A DNA stretch of 64,000 nucleotides. Source: Photobacterium toruni (lineage in GTDB: Bacteria > Pseudomonadota > Gammaproteobacteria > Enterobacterales > Vibrionaceae). The first letter of the stretch is position 1, and each line of letters begins with the position of its first letter. Under the pieces are notes generated by a model. That model saw only the letters and a list, made by a program, of their open reading frames with translations. It did no database searches and was not told where the DNA came from. The DNA lies in assembly GCF_024529955.1 (NCBI RefSeq), contig NZ_AP024854.1, positions 310,001 to 374,000 of the forward strand, written 5' to 3'. Position numbers and translations under genes: made by a program. This document shows positions 54,237 through 64,000 of this stretch, piece by piece.

Positions 54237-55493
54237 ATGACTAAGGCTGCAGATAAAAAACTCATTGTTGGTCTTGATATCGGCACTTCTAAAGTTTGCG
54301 CTTTGGTTGGGGAGGTCTTACCCGATGGCAATGTTAATGTCATTGGTGTAGGTAGCAGCCCGTCACGCGGAATGGATAAAGGTGGGGTTAATGACCTTGA
54401 GTCAGTAGTAAAGTCAGTTCAACGTGCAGTTGATCAGGCTGAACTGATGGCTGATTGCCAAATTGGTTCCGTGTGTTTGTCGCTATCAGGTAAACATATT
54501 AGTTGCCAAACAGAAAAAGGCATGGTGCCAATTTCTGATAAAGAAGTGACTCAAGATGACGTCGATAATGTTATTCATACGGCGAAATCAGTAAAAATAA
54601 GCGATGAGCAACGTACGTTGCATGTGATTCCACAAGAATTTGCGATTGATTACCAAGAAGGGATTAAAAACCCTGTTGGTTTATCTGGTGTTCGTATGGA
54701 AGCAAGTGTTCATCTGATCACTTGTCATAACGACATGGCGCGCAACATCGTTAAAGCAGTAGAGCGTTGTGGTTTAAGTGTTGATCATCTGATTTTTTCA
54801 GGATTAGCAACAAGCCATGCTGTACTGACCCCAGATGAGCGTGAGCTCGGCGTATGCGTAGTCGATATTGGCGGCGGTACAATGGATATTGCCATTTGGA
54901 CTGGTGGCGCATTACGTCACGCGGAAGTGATTCCGTATGCTGGTAATGCTGTGACCAGTGATATTGCTTATGCATTTGGTACACCGCCGGGTGACGCTGA
55001 AGATATTAAAGTGAAATACGGTTGTGCACTGAGTGAATTGGTGAGTAAAGATGCTAAGGTTGATGTACCGAGTGTTGGTGGTCGTCCATCTAGAAGCTTG
55101 CAAAGCCAAACACTCGCAGAAGTAATAGAGCCTCGATATAGTGAATTGCTAGGGTTAGTAAATCAAAAATTACTAACCGTACAAGATCAATTGCGAGAGG
55201 CTGGTGTTAAACACCACCTAGCAGCGGGCATCGTCCTTACCGGGGGCGCTGCACAAATGGAAGGCTTAACTGAATGTGCTGAGCGGGTTTTCCGTAATCA
55301 AGTACGTATTGGTCAGCCTCTTGATCTGAGTGGATTGACTGATTATGTTCAGTCGCCACCCTATGCTACTGCAGTAGGATTACTGCACTACGGAAAGGAT
55401 AGTCAATCATTTGATGAAAATGCACAAGAACCGAAACGCTCGGTAACTGGGTTATTTTCACGAATCGGTGGTTGGTTCGAAAAGAATTTTTAA
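54237..55493 (+). CDS. ftsA: Cell division protein FtsA
   Basis: A 418-residue actin-like ATPase. Nucleotide-binding motifs are LDIGTSKVCALVGE (about residues 14-27), VDIGGGTMDIA (about 208-218) and VLTGGAAQMEG (about 333-343). The C-terminal amphipathic helix (GLFSRIGGWFEKNF) inserts into the membrane and anchors FtsZ. It starts 12 bases after ftsQ and lies 32 bases before ftsZ. Confidence 0.98.
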   Translation: MTKAADKKLIVGLDIGTSKVCALVGEVLPDGNVNVIGVGSSPSRGMDKGGVNDLESVVKSVQRAVDQAELMADCQIGSVCLSLSGKHISCQTEKGMVPISDKEVTQDDVDNVIHTAKSVKISDEQRTLHVIPQEFAIDYQEGIKNPVGLSGVRMEASVHLITCHNDMARNIVKAVERCGLSVDHLIFSGLATSHAVLTPDERELGVCVVDIGGGTMDIAIWTGGALRHAEVIPYAGNAVTSDIAYAFGTPPGDAEDIKVKYGCALSELVSKDAKVDVPSVGGRPSRSLQSQTLAEVIEPRYSELLGLVNQKLLTVQDQLREAGVKHHLAAGIVLTGGAAQMEGLTECAERVFRNQVRIGQPLDLSGLTDYVQSPPYATAVGLLHYGKDSQSFDENAQEPKRSVTGLFSRIGGWFEKNF

Positions 55494-55525
55494 ACCTGAT
55501 GCGAACAGGATAACGGAGAGAACAA

Positions 55526-56656
55526 ATGTTTGAACCGATGATGGAAATGTCTGATGAAGCTGTAATTAAGGTCATTGGCGTTGGCGGCGGCGGCGGTAAT
55601 GCTGTCGATCACATGGTACGTGAGTCTATTGAAGGCGTGCAGTTCATTAGTGTTAATACTGATGCACAAGCTCTTCGTAAAACAAGCGTAAGTACTGTTA
55701 TTCAGATCGGTGGTGATATCACTAAAGGTTTGGGAGCGGGTGCTAACCCACAAGTGGGCCGTGATTCAGCGTTAGAAGATCGTGAAGCGATCAAAAAAGA
55801 GCTTGAAGGCTCTGATATGATCTTCATTGCAGCGGGCATGGGGGGTGGTACCGGTACTGGTGCTGCACCAATCATTGCTGAAGTAGCGAAAGAGCTTGGT
55901 ATTCTTACTGTTGCTGTTGTAACTAAACCATTTAGCTTCGAAGGTAAGAAGCGTATGGCATTTGCTGAGCAAGGTATTGATGAGCTTTCTAAGCATGTAG
56001 ATTCATTAATTACTATTCCTAACGAAAAGCTACTTAAAGTACTTGGTCGTGGTATCACATTACTTGATGCCTTTGCAAAAGCAAACGATGTACTTAAGAA
56101 TGCGGTTCAAGGTATTGCTGAGTTAATCACTCGCCCAGGCATGATCAACGTCGACTTTGCGGACGTACGTACCGTAATGTCAGAGATGGGTCATGCAATG
56201 ATGGGTAGTGGTGTTGCTGCTGGTGATGATCGTGCTGAAGAAGCTGCCGAAATGGCAATTTCTAGCCCATTACTAGAAGATATCGATCTAGCTGGCGCGC
56301 GTGGTGTTTTAGTTAACATTACTGCTGGTATGGACATGCGTCTAGATGAATTCGAAACTGTGGGTAACACAGTAAAAGCATTCGCTTCTGATAACGCTAC
56401 CGTGGTTATTGGTACTTCACTTGACCCAGATATGACTGATGAACTACGTGTAACTGTAGTGGCAACAGGCATCGGTAAAGAGTGCAAGCCAGATATCACC
56501 TTAGTAACGTCATCAAAGCCAGCCCCTGTTGTTGCACAGGAAAAACCTGCTGCAATCGCTGAAGATAAGTCTGTTGAATCGCAACAAACTAAGTCTCAGG
56601 GTGCTGATCATGACTATCTAGATATCCCCGCATTCTTGCGTAAACAAGCGGACTAA
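55526..56656 (+). CDS. ftsZ: Cell division protein FtsZ
   Basis: A 376-residue tubulin homologue. The GTP-binding signature GGGTGTG is at residues 106-112; the T7 catalytic loop ([11 protein letters not shown]) is near residue 207. A short variable linker leads to the conserved C-terminal peptide [13 protein letters not shown], which binds FtsA, ZipA and other partners. It forms the Z ring. A strong GGAGAG ribosome site precedes the ATG. Confidence 0.99.
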   Translation: MFEPMMEMSDEAVIKVIGVGGGGGNAVDHMVRESIEGVQFISVNTDAQALRKTSVSTVIQIGGDITKGLGAGANPQVGRDSALEDREAIKKELEGSDMIFIAAGMGGGTGTGAAPIIAEVAKELGILTVAVVTKPFSFEGKKRMAFAEQGIDELSKHVDSLITIPNEKLLKVLGRGITLLDAFAKANDVLKNAVQGIAELITRPGMINVDFADVRTVMSEMGHAMMGSGVAAGDDRAEEAAEMAISSPLLEDIDLAGARGVLVNITAGMDMRLDEFETVGNTVKAFASDNATVVIGTSLDPDMTDELRVTVVATGIGKECKPDITLVTSSKPAPVVAQEKPAAIAEDKSVESQQTKSQGADHDYLDIPAFLRKQAD

Positions 56657-56703
56657 AATAGCCAACATATTGATTATTGTGCTAATTTAGTTGAGTAAAC
56701 GTA

Positions 56704-56736
56704 GCATCTTTTGTTTCACTATAAAAGATGCGCTTT
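56704..56736 (+). terminator. Weak terminator or attenuator after ftsZ
   Basis: A nine-pair stem GCATCTTTT/AAAAGATGC (56704-56712 with 56723-56731) followed by GCTTTTGC. The T tail is short, so some read-through into lpxC is possible. Confidence 0.5.
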
Positions 56737-56756
56737 TGCATACGCAGTGAATTTTG

Positions 56757-56784
56757 TTGGATATTTTTTAGGTTATGGTATGAT
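56757..56784 (+). promoter_or_regulatory. Probable lpxC promoter
   Basis: TTGGAT at 56757-56762 and TATGAT at 56779-56784, with a 16-base spacer, about 85 bases before lpxC. It would allow lpxC to be expressed apart from ftsZ, as in E. coli. Confidence 0.65.
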
Positions 56785-56880
56785 AAATATTCAATTCACC
56801 ATCTCGGTGTTGAGAATAGTTTTTATTCACCTAATTAGTTTGCAAACAAAAGTTTGTTTAACCGTTGAGATATGAAGCAG

Positions 56881-57798
56881 ATGATCAGACAACGTACACT
56901 TAAAAGCATTGTGCAGACGACTGGTGTGGGCCTCCACTCTGGACGTAAAGTGACGCTTATTCTGCGTCCTGCTGCCGCAAATACAGGCGTGATTTATCGC
57001 CGTACTGACCTTAATCCCCCGGTGGATTTTCCTGCAAATGCAGATTCAGTACGCGATACCATGTTATGTACCGCTCTTGTAAATGAACAAGGCGTGCGCA
57101 TTTCAACTGTTGAACACTTGAATGCTGCACTAGCTGGTATGGGTATCGATAATGTAATTATCGAAGTTGATGCACCTGAAATTCCAATTATGGATGGTAG
57201 CGCAAGCCCATTTATTTACCTGCTTCAATCAGCAGGTATAGATACATTAAATTCGCCAAAGCGTTTTTTACGTATTAAAAAGCCTGTTCGCATTGAAGAT
57301 GGCGACAAGTGGGCGGAACTCGTGCCTTATAACGGTTTCCGTCTTGATTTTGCTATCGACTTTAACCACCCTGCGATTGATTCAGATCAGCAGCGTCTAG
57401 TGTTAGATTTTTCAAGCCAGTCTTTTGTTAAAAAGATTAGCCGTGCACGTACTTTTGGTTTCATGCGCGATATCGAATACCTTCAATCACAAAATTTGTG
57501 TCTTGGTGGTAGTTTTGATAACGCAATTGTACTGGATGACTACCGTATTCTGAATGATGATGGCTTACGTTTTGATAATGAGCTTGTAACACACAAAGTA
57601 TTGGATGCCATTGGTGACCTTTACATGTGTGGCCATAATATCATTGGTGAAATGCGCGCTTATAAATCAGGTCATGCACTGAACAACCAACTACTGCGAG
57701 CAGTACTGGCTGATCAAGAAGCCTATGAGTGGTCAACCTTTGAAGATGAGCGCGAAGTGCCAGTCACTTTTGCTCAACCAGGTATGGTATTGGCGTAA
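56881..57798 (+). CDS. lpxC: UDP-3-O-acyl-N-acetylglucosamine deacetylase LpxC
   Basis: A 305-residue zinc hydrolase, exactly the E. coli length when started at the ATG at 56881 (an upstream ATG at 56872 is only two bases from its GAG ribosome site). Zinc ligands are H79 (in STVEHLNA), and the HKVLDAIGD segment near residue 238 supplies the other histidine and aspartate. It catalyses the first committed step of lipid A synthesis. The C-terminus ends in a hydrophobic MVLA tail, like the FtsH degradation signal of E. coli LpxC. Confidence 0.97.
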   Translation: MIRQRTLKSIVQTTGVGLHSGRKVTLILRPAAANTGVIYRRTDLNPPVDFPANADSVRDTMLCTALVNEQGVRISTVEHLNAALAGMGIDNVIIEVDAPEIPIMDGSASPFIYLLQSAGIDTLNSPKRFLRIKKPVRIEDGDKWAELVPYNGFRLDFAIDFNHPAIDSDQQRLVLDFSSQSFVKKISRARTFGFMRDIEYLQSQNLCLGGSFDNAIVLDDYRILNDDGLRFDNELVTHKVLDAIGDLYMCGHNIIGEMRAYKSGHALNNQLLRAVLADQEAYEWSTFEDEREVPVTFAQPGMVLA

Positions 57799-57820
57799 TC
57801 ACGCAATAGCATTGTATTAA

Positions 57821-57852
57821 AAAACGCCGAGCATTTATGTTCGGCGTTTTTG
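57821..57852. terminator. Bidirectional terminator between lpxC and dciA
   Basis: A perfect ten-pair stem (57821-57830 with 57841-57850) with A4 on the left and T5 on the right. It ends both lpxC and dciA. Confidence 0.95.
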
Positions 57853-57869
57853 TATCTGTTATTTGTGAT

Positions 57870-58328
57870 TTAGCTGGTTTTCTTTTGTGCTAGTTTAGCT
57901 AAACGTTCAAGGCATGCTTTGACTTTATTTGGCGCATTTTCCGCTGTAGCTAACAGATGTTGTGCTGCTACATTACTGATTGGTTTTTGAATAATATCAG
58001 GAATTTTATCTTGTTTACGAACAGCTACTGCGGCAAGCGCTGGATTAACCTTTACCTCAATATCTTGCAATTTAGGTAAGAGTTTCTCGCGTAATTTGAT
58101 CATTAATTGGTAACGTTCATAATTAAGTCGCATTGACCATGCTGCCGATGCCGTTTCAATGATCAATATTCCTTGACGATAATTGCTGACACGACAATGT
58201 TCGGCACAATTGAGATGGGCTTTTACTGCAGAATTAAGTTTACTTAATGCCGCCGCCCGTTGTTGAATTGATGTTAGACCATCACTATCAAGTAGATGTG
58301 CAGCAGTTTGGGGGCGATGATCTCTCAT
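57870..58328 (-). CDS. dciA: DnaB helicase loader DciA (DUF721)
   Basis: A 152-residue DUF721 protein. The N-terminal KH-like domain (about residues 15-110) includes the conserved ETASAAWSMRLNYERYQLMIKL-type segment; the C-terminal third is basic and probably disordered. DciA loads the replicative helicase in bacteria that lack DnaC, and the Vibrio cholerae protein is its best-studied example. It lies between lpxC and secA on the opposite strand, the slot that holds secM in enterobacteria. Confidence 0.9.
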   Translation of the reverse strand: MRDHRPQTAAHLLDSDGLTSIQQRAAALSKLNSAVKAHLNCAEHCRVSNYRQGILIIETASAAWSMRLNYERYQLMIKLREKLLPKLQDIEVKVNPALAAVAVRKQDKIPDIIQKPISNVAAQHLLATAENAPNKVKACLERLAKLAQKKTS

Positions 58329-58775
58329 GATTTTAGTTCCTGAATGTTCAACAGAATAAAAATGTTACTTTTGCGGATATGATTCTAATTTTTCAAAGAT
58401 AAAACCTGTGCTGTGGCTTTTATCATAGGCGATGACACGAATATGACTTATCATATTAAGTATATAGGTTAATATATGTTGAGTGATATGTCTGCCAAGT
58501 CGCAGTAACCTGTGTGTTTTTGTACTTAGATAGCAATAAATAGTATTAATTTAGCATTGAGCAAGGTGCTTTTTGTTAGGATAGTAATGTTAACCCTTGA
58601 AAAGCAGCTATCGCGACACAATATTAATTAACATATGTTTTAGGATTAACTTCTTAGTCACCATCGTGACAATTCCTGTGGGATAGGGATGGCTTAGGTC
58701 CCCCAAGGAATGAAACCCGAATTAAGCGATTCAGCAATAGAAACGCTGATATAACAAAGAGAAAACGGCATCACC
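58329..58775 (+). promoter_or_regulatory. secA upstream region with structured leader
   Basis: This 447-base gap holds the dciA 5' region and the secA promoter and leader. A possible promoter is TTGAGC at 58557-58562 with GATAGT at 58580-58585 (17-base spacer). Three hairpins follow: 58657-58670 (GTCAC/GTGAC with a CATC loop), 58672-58711 (ATTCCT/AGGAAT, TGG/CCA and GGGA/TCCC stacked segments, with a bulged G) and 58731-58749 (TCAGC/GCTGA). The last ends 26 bases before the secA ATG. No SecM-like secreted peptide is encoded here. Confidence 0.55.
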
Positions 58776-61508
58776 ATGTTATCAAAACTACTGACTAAAG
58801 TTATCGGTAGCCGTAACGACCGCACTCTGCGTCGTATGCGCAAAATTGTTGATCAAATCAATAAGCTAGAACCTCAGTTTGAAAGCCTACAAGATCATGA
58901 GCTGCAAGCAAAAACAGCTGAATTTCGTGAGCGTTTAGATCAAGGCGAAACGCTAGATCAACTACTACCAGAAGCCTTTGCGACTGTTCGTGAAGCATCA
59001 AATCGTGTTTATGGCATGCGTCACTTTGACGTACAGCTACTTGGTGGCATGGTTCTAAACGATTGTAAAATTGCCGAAATGCGTACTGGTGAGGGTAAAA
59101 CTCTTACCGCAACATTGCCGTCTTACCTTAACGCTCTTACCGGTAAAGGTGTTCACATTGTTACCGTGAACGACTACCTTGCTGCGCGTGATGCCGAAAC
59201 TAACCGTGAGTTATTTGAATTTCTTGGCATGACTGTTGGCGTTAACGTACCGAATATGTCACCGCAAGCGAAGAAAGAAGCTTATGCCGCTGATGTACTT
59301 TACGGTACAAATAACGAATTTGGTTTTGATTACCTACGTGACAACATGGCATTCCGCCCTGAAGATCGTGTTCAACGTGAACGCTTCTTCGCGGTTGTCG
59401 ATGAAGTTGACTCCATCCTAATCGATGAAGCACGTACACCGCTGATTATCTCTGGTCCCGCTGAAGATAGCTCAGAAATGTACATCAAAGTGAACAAGCT
59501 GATTCCGTTATTGGTTCGTCAAGATAAAGAAGATAGCGCCGATTACCGTGGTGAAGGTCACTACACCGTTGATGAAAAATCAAAGCAAGCGCACTTTACC
59601 GAAACGGGTCAAGAATTCATCGAAGAATTGTTGATTACAAATGACATTATGGCTGAGAACGATACCCTATATTCTCCAGCTAATATTAGTTTATTACACC
59701 ACGTTAATGCCGGTTTACGTGCTCACGTGTTGTTTGAAAAAGACGTCGATTATATCGTACAAGATGATGAAGTTATCATTGTCGATGAGCATACTGGTCG
59801 TACAATGCCTGGTCGTCGTTGGTCTGAAGGTCTTCACCAAGCTGTTGAAGCGAAAGAAGGCGTTAAGATTCAAAATGAAAACCAAACGTTGGCGTCAATT
59901 ACCTTTCAGAACTATTTCCGTTTATACGAAAAATTATCGGGTATGACAGGTACTGCAGATACTGAAGCGTTTGAATTCCAATCTATTTACAACCTTGATA
60001 CGGTAGTGCTTCCCACTAACCGTCCAATGGCACGTATTGATAATGGCGATTTAGTCTACATGACTGAAGCTGAGAAATTCGTGGCAATCAGTAAAGATAT
60101 TTCTGAGCGTGTTAAAAACGGTCAGCCATGTCTTGTGGGTACAGTATCGATTGAAAAATCTGAGCTGCTATCAAACGCACTGAAAAAAGCGGGTATCAAG
60201 CACAACGTATTGAACGCTAAGTTTCACGAAAAAGAAGCCGACATCATTGCTGAAGCTGGAGCACCAAGTGCGGTAACTATCGCAACTAACATGGCCGGTC
60301 GTGGTACCGATATCATGTTGGGTGGTTCGTGGAAAACAGACGTTGAAAAGCTTATTGATCCAACTGCTGAGCAAATTGCTAAGATCCGTGCAGATTGGCA
60401 AATTAAGCATGATGCAGTATTAGCATCAGGTGGTTTGCATATTCTTGGTACTGAGCGCCATGAATCACGCCGTATCGATAACCAGTTACGTGGTCGTGCT
60501 GGTCGTCAGGGTGATGCTGGTTCTTCTCGCTTCTATCTTTCAATGGAAGATGGCCTTATGCGTATCTTCGCCTCTGATCGTGTCTCAGGCATGATGAAGA
60601 AGTTAGGTATGGAAGAAGGCGAAGCGATTGAGCACCCATGGGTATCAAAAGCGATTGAAAACGCTCAACGTAAAGTTGAAGGACGTAACTTCGATATTCG
60701 TAAGCAATTACTTGAATTTGATGATGTTGCTAATGATCAGCGCCAAGTAGTGTATGAGCTACGTGATGAGTTGATGAATGCGACTGATATCAGTGAAATG
60801 ATTGAGCACAACCGTGAAGACGTGTTGAACGCTGTTATTGATAACTACATTCCACAGCAATCGCTAGAGGAAATGTGGGATATCGATGGTCTAGAAGCAC
60901 GTCTAAAAGAAGACTTTGATTTAGATCTACCCATCAAACATTGGTTAGACACTGAAGATAAGCTTTATGAAGAAGCGCTTCGTGAACGTATTATCGAAAA
61001 AGCATTTGAGTTATACCGTGAAAAAGAACAAGTTGTTGGCGCTGAAGTGCTACGTAACTTTGAAAAAACGGTAATGTTGCAAAACCTTGATACGTTATGG
61101 AAAGAACACCTAGCGGCGATGGATCATCTTCGTCAAGGTATTCACCTACGTGGTTATGCACAAAAGAACCCTAAGCAAGAGTACAAGCGTGAGTCGTTTG
61201 AACTGTTTGAAGAGATGTTAGATAACTTAAAGAGTGATGTTGTTTCTATCTTAAGTAAGGTACGAGTACAGCAGCAGGAAGAAGTTGATCGAATGGAAGA
61301 AGAACGTCGTCAAATGGCAGAAATGCTAGCACAGCGTCAACAATTCCAACATCACAATGCAGACAACCAAATTGCAGATGAATCATCAGCAGAAGATGAT
61401 GGCCATCAAGGTACGTTTGAGCGCGAAGAGCGTAAGATCGGCCGTAACGAGCCTTGTCCATGTGGTTCTGGTAAAAAATACAAGCAGTGTCACGGTAAGA
61501 TCGACTAA
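58776..61508 (+). CDS. secA: Protein translocase ATPase SecA
   Basis: A 910-residue motor of the Sec pathway. Walker A MRTGEGKT is at residues 102-109; the [12 protein letters not shown] segment near residue 209 carries Walker B. Preprotein-binding, helical wing and scaffold domains follow. The C-terminal zinc motif [13 protein letters not shown] near residue 895 binds SecB and lipid. SecA drives unfolded proteins through SecYEG. Length is close to E. coli (901). Confidence 0.99.
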   Translation: MLSKLLTKVIGSRNDRTLRRMRKIVDQINKLEPQFESLQDHELQAKTAEFRERLDQGETLDQLLPEAFATVREASNRVYGMRHFDVQLLGGMVLNDCKIAEMRTGEGKTLTATLPSYLNALTGKGVHIVTVNDYLAARDAETNRELFEFLGMTVGVNVPNMSPQAKKEAYAADVLYGTNNEFGFDYLRDNMAFRPEDRVQRERFFAVVDEVDSILIDEARTPLIISGPAEDSSEMYIKVNKLIPLLVRQDKEDSADYRGEGHYTVDEKSKQAHFTETGQEFIEELLITNDIMAENDTLYSPANISLLHHVNAGLRAHVLFEKDVDYIVQDDEVIIVDEHTGRTMPGRRWSEGLHQAVEAKEGVKIQNENQTLASITFQNYFRLYEKLSGMTGTADTEAFEFQSIYNLDTVVLPTNRPMARIDNGDLVYMTEAEKFVAISKDISERVKNGQPCLVGTVSIEKSELLSNALKKAGIKHNVLNAKFHEKEADIIAEAGAPSAVTIATNMAGRGTDIMLGGSWKTDVEKLIDPTAEQIAKIRADWQIKHDAVLASGGLHILGTERHESRRIDNQLRGRAGRQGDAGSSRFYLSMEDGLMRIFASDRVSGMMKKLGMEEGEAIEHPWVSKAIENAQRKVEGRNFDIRKQLLEFDDVANDQRQVVYELRDELMNATDISEMIEHNREDVLNAVIDNYIPQQSLEEMWDIDGLEARLKEDFDLDLPIKHWLDTEDKLYEEALRERIIEKAFELYREKEQVVGAEVLRNFEKTVMLQNLDTLWKEHLAAMDHLRQGIHLRGYAQKNPKQEYKRESFELFEEMLDNLKSDVVSILSKVRVQQQEEVDRMEEERRQMAEMLAQRQQFQHHNADNQIADESSAEDDGHQGTFEREERKIGRNEPCPCGSGKKYKQCHGKID

Positions 61509-61530
61509 GATCGCTGTTAAGCTGTAAGAA

Positions 61531-61559
61531 AAAAGGTCGCTTTTGAGCGACCTTTTTTT
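61531..61559. terminator. Bidirectional terminator between secA and mutT
   Basis: An 11-pair stem (61531-61541 with 61546-61556) with a TTTG loop, A-rich on the left and T-rich on the right. It overlaps the mutT stop codon at its edge. Confidence 0.93.
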
Positions 61560-61995
61560 ATTCCCCATATACCTCAACTATCTTCGCCAACACTGCGGCA
61601 TTAGCTTTAGGAAATGGATATTGATCAAGCTGGTTAATCGCGACCCATAATCCCGCTTGACCTTCATTACCATGTGCTTCACCTATAAATGCCGTAATCG
61701 TAAAAAAATCAAACAGCAGTGCTTTATCAGGGTAATCATGAGCAAGGCTCATAAATGGCGTTAGCGCAGTGACTTCAATACCAACCTCTTCGTTAAGCTC
61801 GCGAATAACCGCTTGCTCAGCAGTCTCATTGGCATCTACTTTACCGCCAGAAAATTCCCATAACCCGCCTTGATGAGCATTTGCATCACGACGAGTAATA
61901 AAGATTTGATCTTGTGCTGGGTTTAAAATGATCCCTACAGCGATCCAAATACGTTTTTGGGTGGCAACTTTTTGGGGCATAACGTCTTTTGACAT
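61558..61995 (-). CDS. mutT: 8-oxo-dGTP diphosphatase MutT
   Basis: A 145-residue Nudix hydrolase. The Nudix box (G-x5-E-x7-RELNEEVGI) spans about residues 50-72. MutT removes oxidised dGTP and so prevents A-to-C transversions. The N-terminus is about 15 residues longer than in E. coli; a later start at residue 6 is possible. It is last in the pilD-coaE-zapD-yacG-mutT order and is separated from yacG by a strong terminator. Confidence 0.93.
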   Translation of the reverse strand: MSKDVMPQKVATQKRIWIAVGIILNPAQDQIFITRRDANAHQGGLWEFSGGKVDANETAEQAVIRELNEEVGIEVTALTPFMSLAHDYPDKALLFDFFTITAFIGEAHGNEGQAGLWVAINQLDQYPFPKANAAVLAKIVEVYGE

Positions 61996-62043
61996 AACAT
62001 CGTACCTGCATAATATCGAAGAATGAAAAAATTTAGCGATTAA

Positions 62044-62079
62044 AAAGGGCGAGCTAATATGAATATTGGCTCGCCCTTT
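62044..62079. terminator. Terminator between yacG and mutT
   Basis: A perfect 11-pair stem (62044-62054 with 62069-62079) closes a 14-base loop. The A run on the left gives a T tail on the minus strand, so it ends yacG transcription. Confidence 0.9.
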
Positions 62080-62114
62080 ATTTGTAATCTGTTGTTAAAT
62101 AGTGGTGTGAAGAT

Positions 62115-62315
62115 TTAGTAGCTATCTTCTGACCAACCATCGCCATCAGACATATCTGGTGCGCCTGCAATGGCTTTCTCTTCATCTGCCCACTCACCAA
62201 GATCGATCAATTGGCAGCGTTTACAACAAAAAGGGCGGTATGGACTTTGCTCGCCCCATACTACATCCGTTTTACAGGTTGGACATTTCACCACTGTCGG
62301 TTGAGATTGTGACAT
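62115..62315 (-). CDS. yacG: DNA gyrase inhibitor YacG
   Basis: A 66-residue zinc protein. The four cysteines lie in CPTC (about residues 11-14) and CCKRC (about 29-33), followed by the conserved [11 protein letters not shown] segment. E. coli YacG binds GyrB and blocks DNA binding by gyrase. Eight bases after zapD. Size and motif agree with the family. Confidence 0.94.
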   Translation of the reverse strand: MSQSQPTVVKCPTCKTDVVWGEQSPYRPFCCKRCQLIDLGEWADEEKAIAGAPDMSDGDGWSEDSY

Positions 62316-62322
62316 AGTTACC

Positions 62323-63060
62323 TCAGCAAATAGCTAGTTTAAAATCGATATTCGTTGCCACTGTCGAGCCTTCTTCATAAGGAGAAAAGCGAATAGAGAA
62401 GTGACTGCGATGACCTGATACTACAGGATAAACGCCATAGCTTGCATCGATTTCAATTCGAAGTAAACACGATAAGCTGGCATCATTTTGGAAAAAACCA
62501 TTATGTGCTGATTGCGGTTGATATTGTGCTGATTGACGCACTAAATGTAGCCATAGGTTTAATGCTTGATCGACTTCTGATAGTTGATCAAGCCATACTT
62601 GCATTGTTTGTTGGCGTTCATCTAATGGTTGTTGGCACCAATAGCGCAGCGCTGGCAGATCAAAACCGCAAGTACCACCAGGAATTGAGAAACGTTGACG
62701 AATCGAGCTTAGAAAACGATCTTCACGTAGACTTTGACCCAAACGTGGTGCGGCTAATAAGTTTTTCTGAGCATGACTCATATTATCAAGTAATGACTGG
62801 ATAGCTATTGGATCAACACCGTCATAATTTAACCATACTTTCAATTTAATACTTTGATTATTGAGTGCGTTTGCAAGATCGTTTTTAATGGGGATTTGCT
62901 CTATTAACTCTAATAAATCAAATAAGGCATTAAAGAAAATCGTATATTGCCACGGATCGCTAAGTTCGCAGCTGTGGTGTAATTGTTTAAGTAAATGCTC
63001 TAGACGTAAGTAAATACGCACTTTTTCATTCAGTGGATGTTCATAGCAATGTATTTGCAT
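62323..63060 (-). CDS. zapD: Cell division protein ZapD
   Basis: A 245-residue protein with the ZapD fold (helical domain plus beta domain). Conserved segments include [18 protein letters not shown] near the start and FDLPALRYW near residue 140. ZapD crosslinks FtsZ filaments through the FtsZ C-terminal peptide, whose gene is also in this window. It lies between coaE and yacG in the standard order. Confidence 0.95.
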   Translation of the reverse strand: MQIHCYEHPLNEKVRIYLRLEHLLKQLHHSCELSDPWQYTIFFNALFDLLELIEQIPIKNDLANALNNQSIKLKVWLNYDGVDPIAIQSLLDNMSHAQKNLLAAPRLGQSLREDRFLSSIRQRFSIPGGTCGFDLPALRYWCQQPLDERQQTMQVWLDQLSEVDQALNLWLHLVRQSAQYQPQSAHNGFFQNDASLSCLLRIEIDASYGVYPVVSGHRSHFSIRFSPYEEGSTVATNIDFKLAIC

Positions 63061-63106
63061 AACAGAAAACCAGTGGAAAACAAAAATAATGAATGCACGC
63101 TAAGCG

Positions 63107-63712
63107 TTATTTCGCGGTTTGTGCAAGTGCAAGATAATACTGATGTAGCTGAGCAACTTGTGTCAACAGTGCCTGATTGTCACCATCATTACAAATGATA
63201 TCATCGGCAGCATCGAGCCGTTGTTGGCGCGATGCTTGCGCGGCAACAATATTTTTTATTTGCTCAAGCGATACATTATCTCGCTGTTGGGTACGCATTA
63301 TCTGTGTTTGTTGGTCAACGTCAACCACCAGTAACCGATCAGTCATAGATTGGAGGTTATTTTCAATCATTAAGGGTACGATCAGTAGGCAATACGGGGA
63401 AGTAGCACGTTTTATATCGGCTAACATCTTTTCACGGATCAATGGATGAAGTAGCTGATTGAGCCAGTTTTTAAGGTGAGGATCACTAAATATAGTGGCT
63501 CTTAATTGGTGTCTATCAAGATTTCCATCAGTAAGTAGTATGCCATTACCGAATTTTTCAGTAATGGCAGCTAAACCGGCACTACCGATAGCGACGACCT
63601 CACGAGCAATAATGTCGGCATCGATTAAATCAATGCCATAAGCACCAAATAAATTAGCGACCGTTGTTTTACCACTGCCAATGCCACCCGTTAAACCAAT
63701 TACAACTGCCAT
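63107..63712 (-). CDS. coaE: Dephospho-CoA kinase CoaE
   Basis: A 201-residue P-loop kinase with GLTGGIGSGKTTVA at about residues 6-19 and the DADIIAREV segment near residue 32. It phosphorylates dephospho-CoA, the last step of CoA synthesis. The frame is open to a TTG at 63715, but the ATG at 63712 gives the family N-terminus. It starts four bases after the pilD stop. Confidence 0.96.
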   Translation of the reverse strand: MAVVIGLTGGIGSGKTTVANLFGAYGIDLIDADIIAREVVAIGSAGLAAITEKFGNGILLTDGNLDRHQLRATIFSDPHLKNWLNQLLHPLIREKMLADIKRATSPYCLLIVPLMIENNLQSMTDRLLVVDVDQQTQIMRTQQRDNVSLEQIKNIVAAQASRQQRLDAADDIICNDGDNQALLTQVAQLHQYYLALAQTAK

Positions 63713-63715
63713 CAA

Positions 63716-64000
63716 TTAAAGCCCTAAATATGAAGTAACATACCAATGTAAAATTGGTTCGCCCCATAGCATAGCAATCCAGCCAGCAACAGCAAGGTAT
63801 GGTCCAAAAGAGAACGGTGTTTGTTGATCTTCATGTTTCATTCGTAGCATGACAATGCCGCATATCGCTCCGACAAGGGAAGATAACAACACCACAAACG
63901 GTAATAATGACCAACCGACCCACGCACCAATAGCTGCTAATAATTTAAAATCGCCATAACCCATACCATCTTTTTTGGTTAGTAGTTTAAATACCCAAAA
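63716..64000 (-). CDS. pilD: Prepilin peptidase PilD, C-terminal part
   Basis: The frame runs off the right edge; about 94 C-terminal residues are present. The GMGYGDFKLLAA segment carries the second conserved aspartate of this aspartyl protease family. Two or three membrane helices follow. PilD cleaves and N-methylates type IV pilins and type II secretion pseudopilins. It lies directly upstream of coaE, as in other Vibrionaceae. Confidence 0.95.
   Translation of the reverse strand, partial: FWVFKLLTKKDGMGYGDFKLLAAIGAWVGWSLLPFVVLLSSLVGAICGIVMLRMKHEDQQTPFSFGPYLAVAGWIAMLWGEPILHWYVTSYLGL

Noticed and set aside
58587-58631. 14-codon frame upstream of secA with an AGGA site five bases before its ATG
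   Set aside because: It overlaps the likely promoter and has no signal peptide or arrest-like sequence, so it is not a SecM or VemP equivalent on present evidence.
58710-58754. 14-codon frame 21 bases before secA
   Set aside because: Its ribosome site touches the ATG directly with no spacing, and the peptide has no secretion signal. The hairpins explain this stretch better.

Overview
The window is a stretch of bacterial core chromosome with about 40% G+C. It fits a Vibrionaceae gammaproteobacterium, most likely Photobacterium or a close relative. This is an inference from gene order and protein similarity: dciA sits between lpxC and secA, petABC is followed by sspAB, ddlB is absent from murC-ftsQ, rnpB lies between rsmI and mraZ, and the pilD-coaE-zapD-yacG-mutT order is present. 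No integrase, transposase, prophage, CRISPR array, tRNA or rRNA gene was found.

Layout. 1-11120 (+): the end of mreC, then mreD, maf, rng, yhdP, a nitrilase-family amidase, tldD and tldE, with darP on the opposite strand. 11208-20119 (-): mgtE, then the rpoN group (lptC-lptA-lptB-rpoN-hpf-ptsN-rapZ-npr), preceded by yrbG and kdsD. The usual kdsC is missing from this group. 20648-25330 (+): mlaFEDCB, ibaG and murA. 25450-28602 (-): degS, degQ and zapG. 28783-35358 (+): zapE, rplM-rpsI, a 15-copy heptanucleotide repeat, petABC and sspAB. 35432-38773 (-): lpoA-yraN-diaA-dolP. 38835-40240 (+): rsmI and the RNase P RNA.

40365-57798 (+) is the dcw cluster: a mra promoter with an MraZ operator, then mraZ-rsmH-ftsL-ftsI-murE-murF-mraY-murD-ftsW-murG-murC, a 275-bp gap with its own promoter, then ftsQ-ftsA-ftsZ and lpxC. 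dciA follows on the minus strand, then secA with a structured 5' leader. The window ends with minus-strand mutT, yacG, zapD, coaE and the C-terminal part of the prepilin peptidase gene pilD.

Together the genes cover envelope construction (peptidoglycan precursors, LPS transport, phospholipid retrograde transport, envelope proteases), division, ribosome and RNA maturation, the cytochrome bc1 complex, and nitrogen-PTS/sigma-54 control.

No wholly new system was seen. The points most worth a second look are the three-hairpin leader before secA (where E. coli has secM), the heptamer array between rpsI and petA, the missing kdsC, and the regulatory gap between murC and ftsQ. All comparisons with other species are from memory; no database search was possible.
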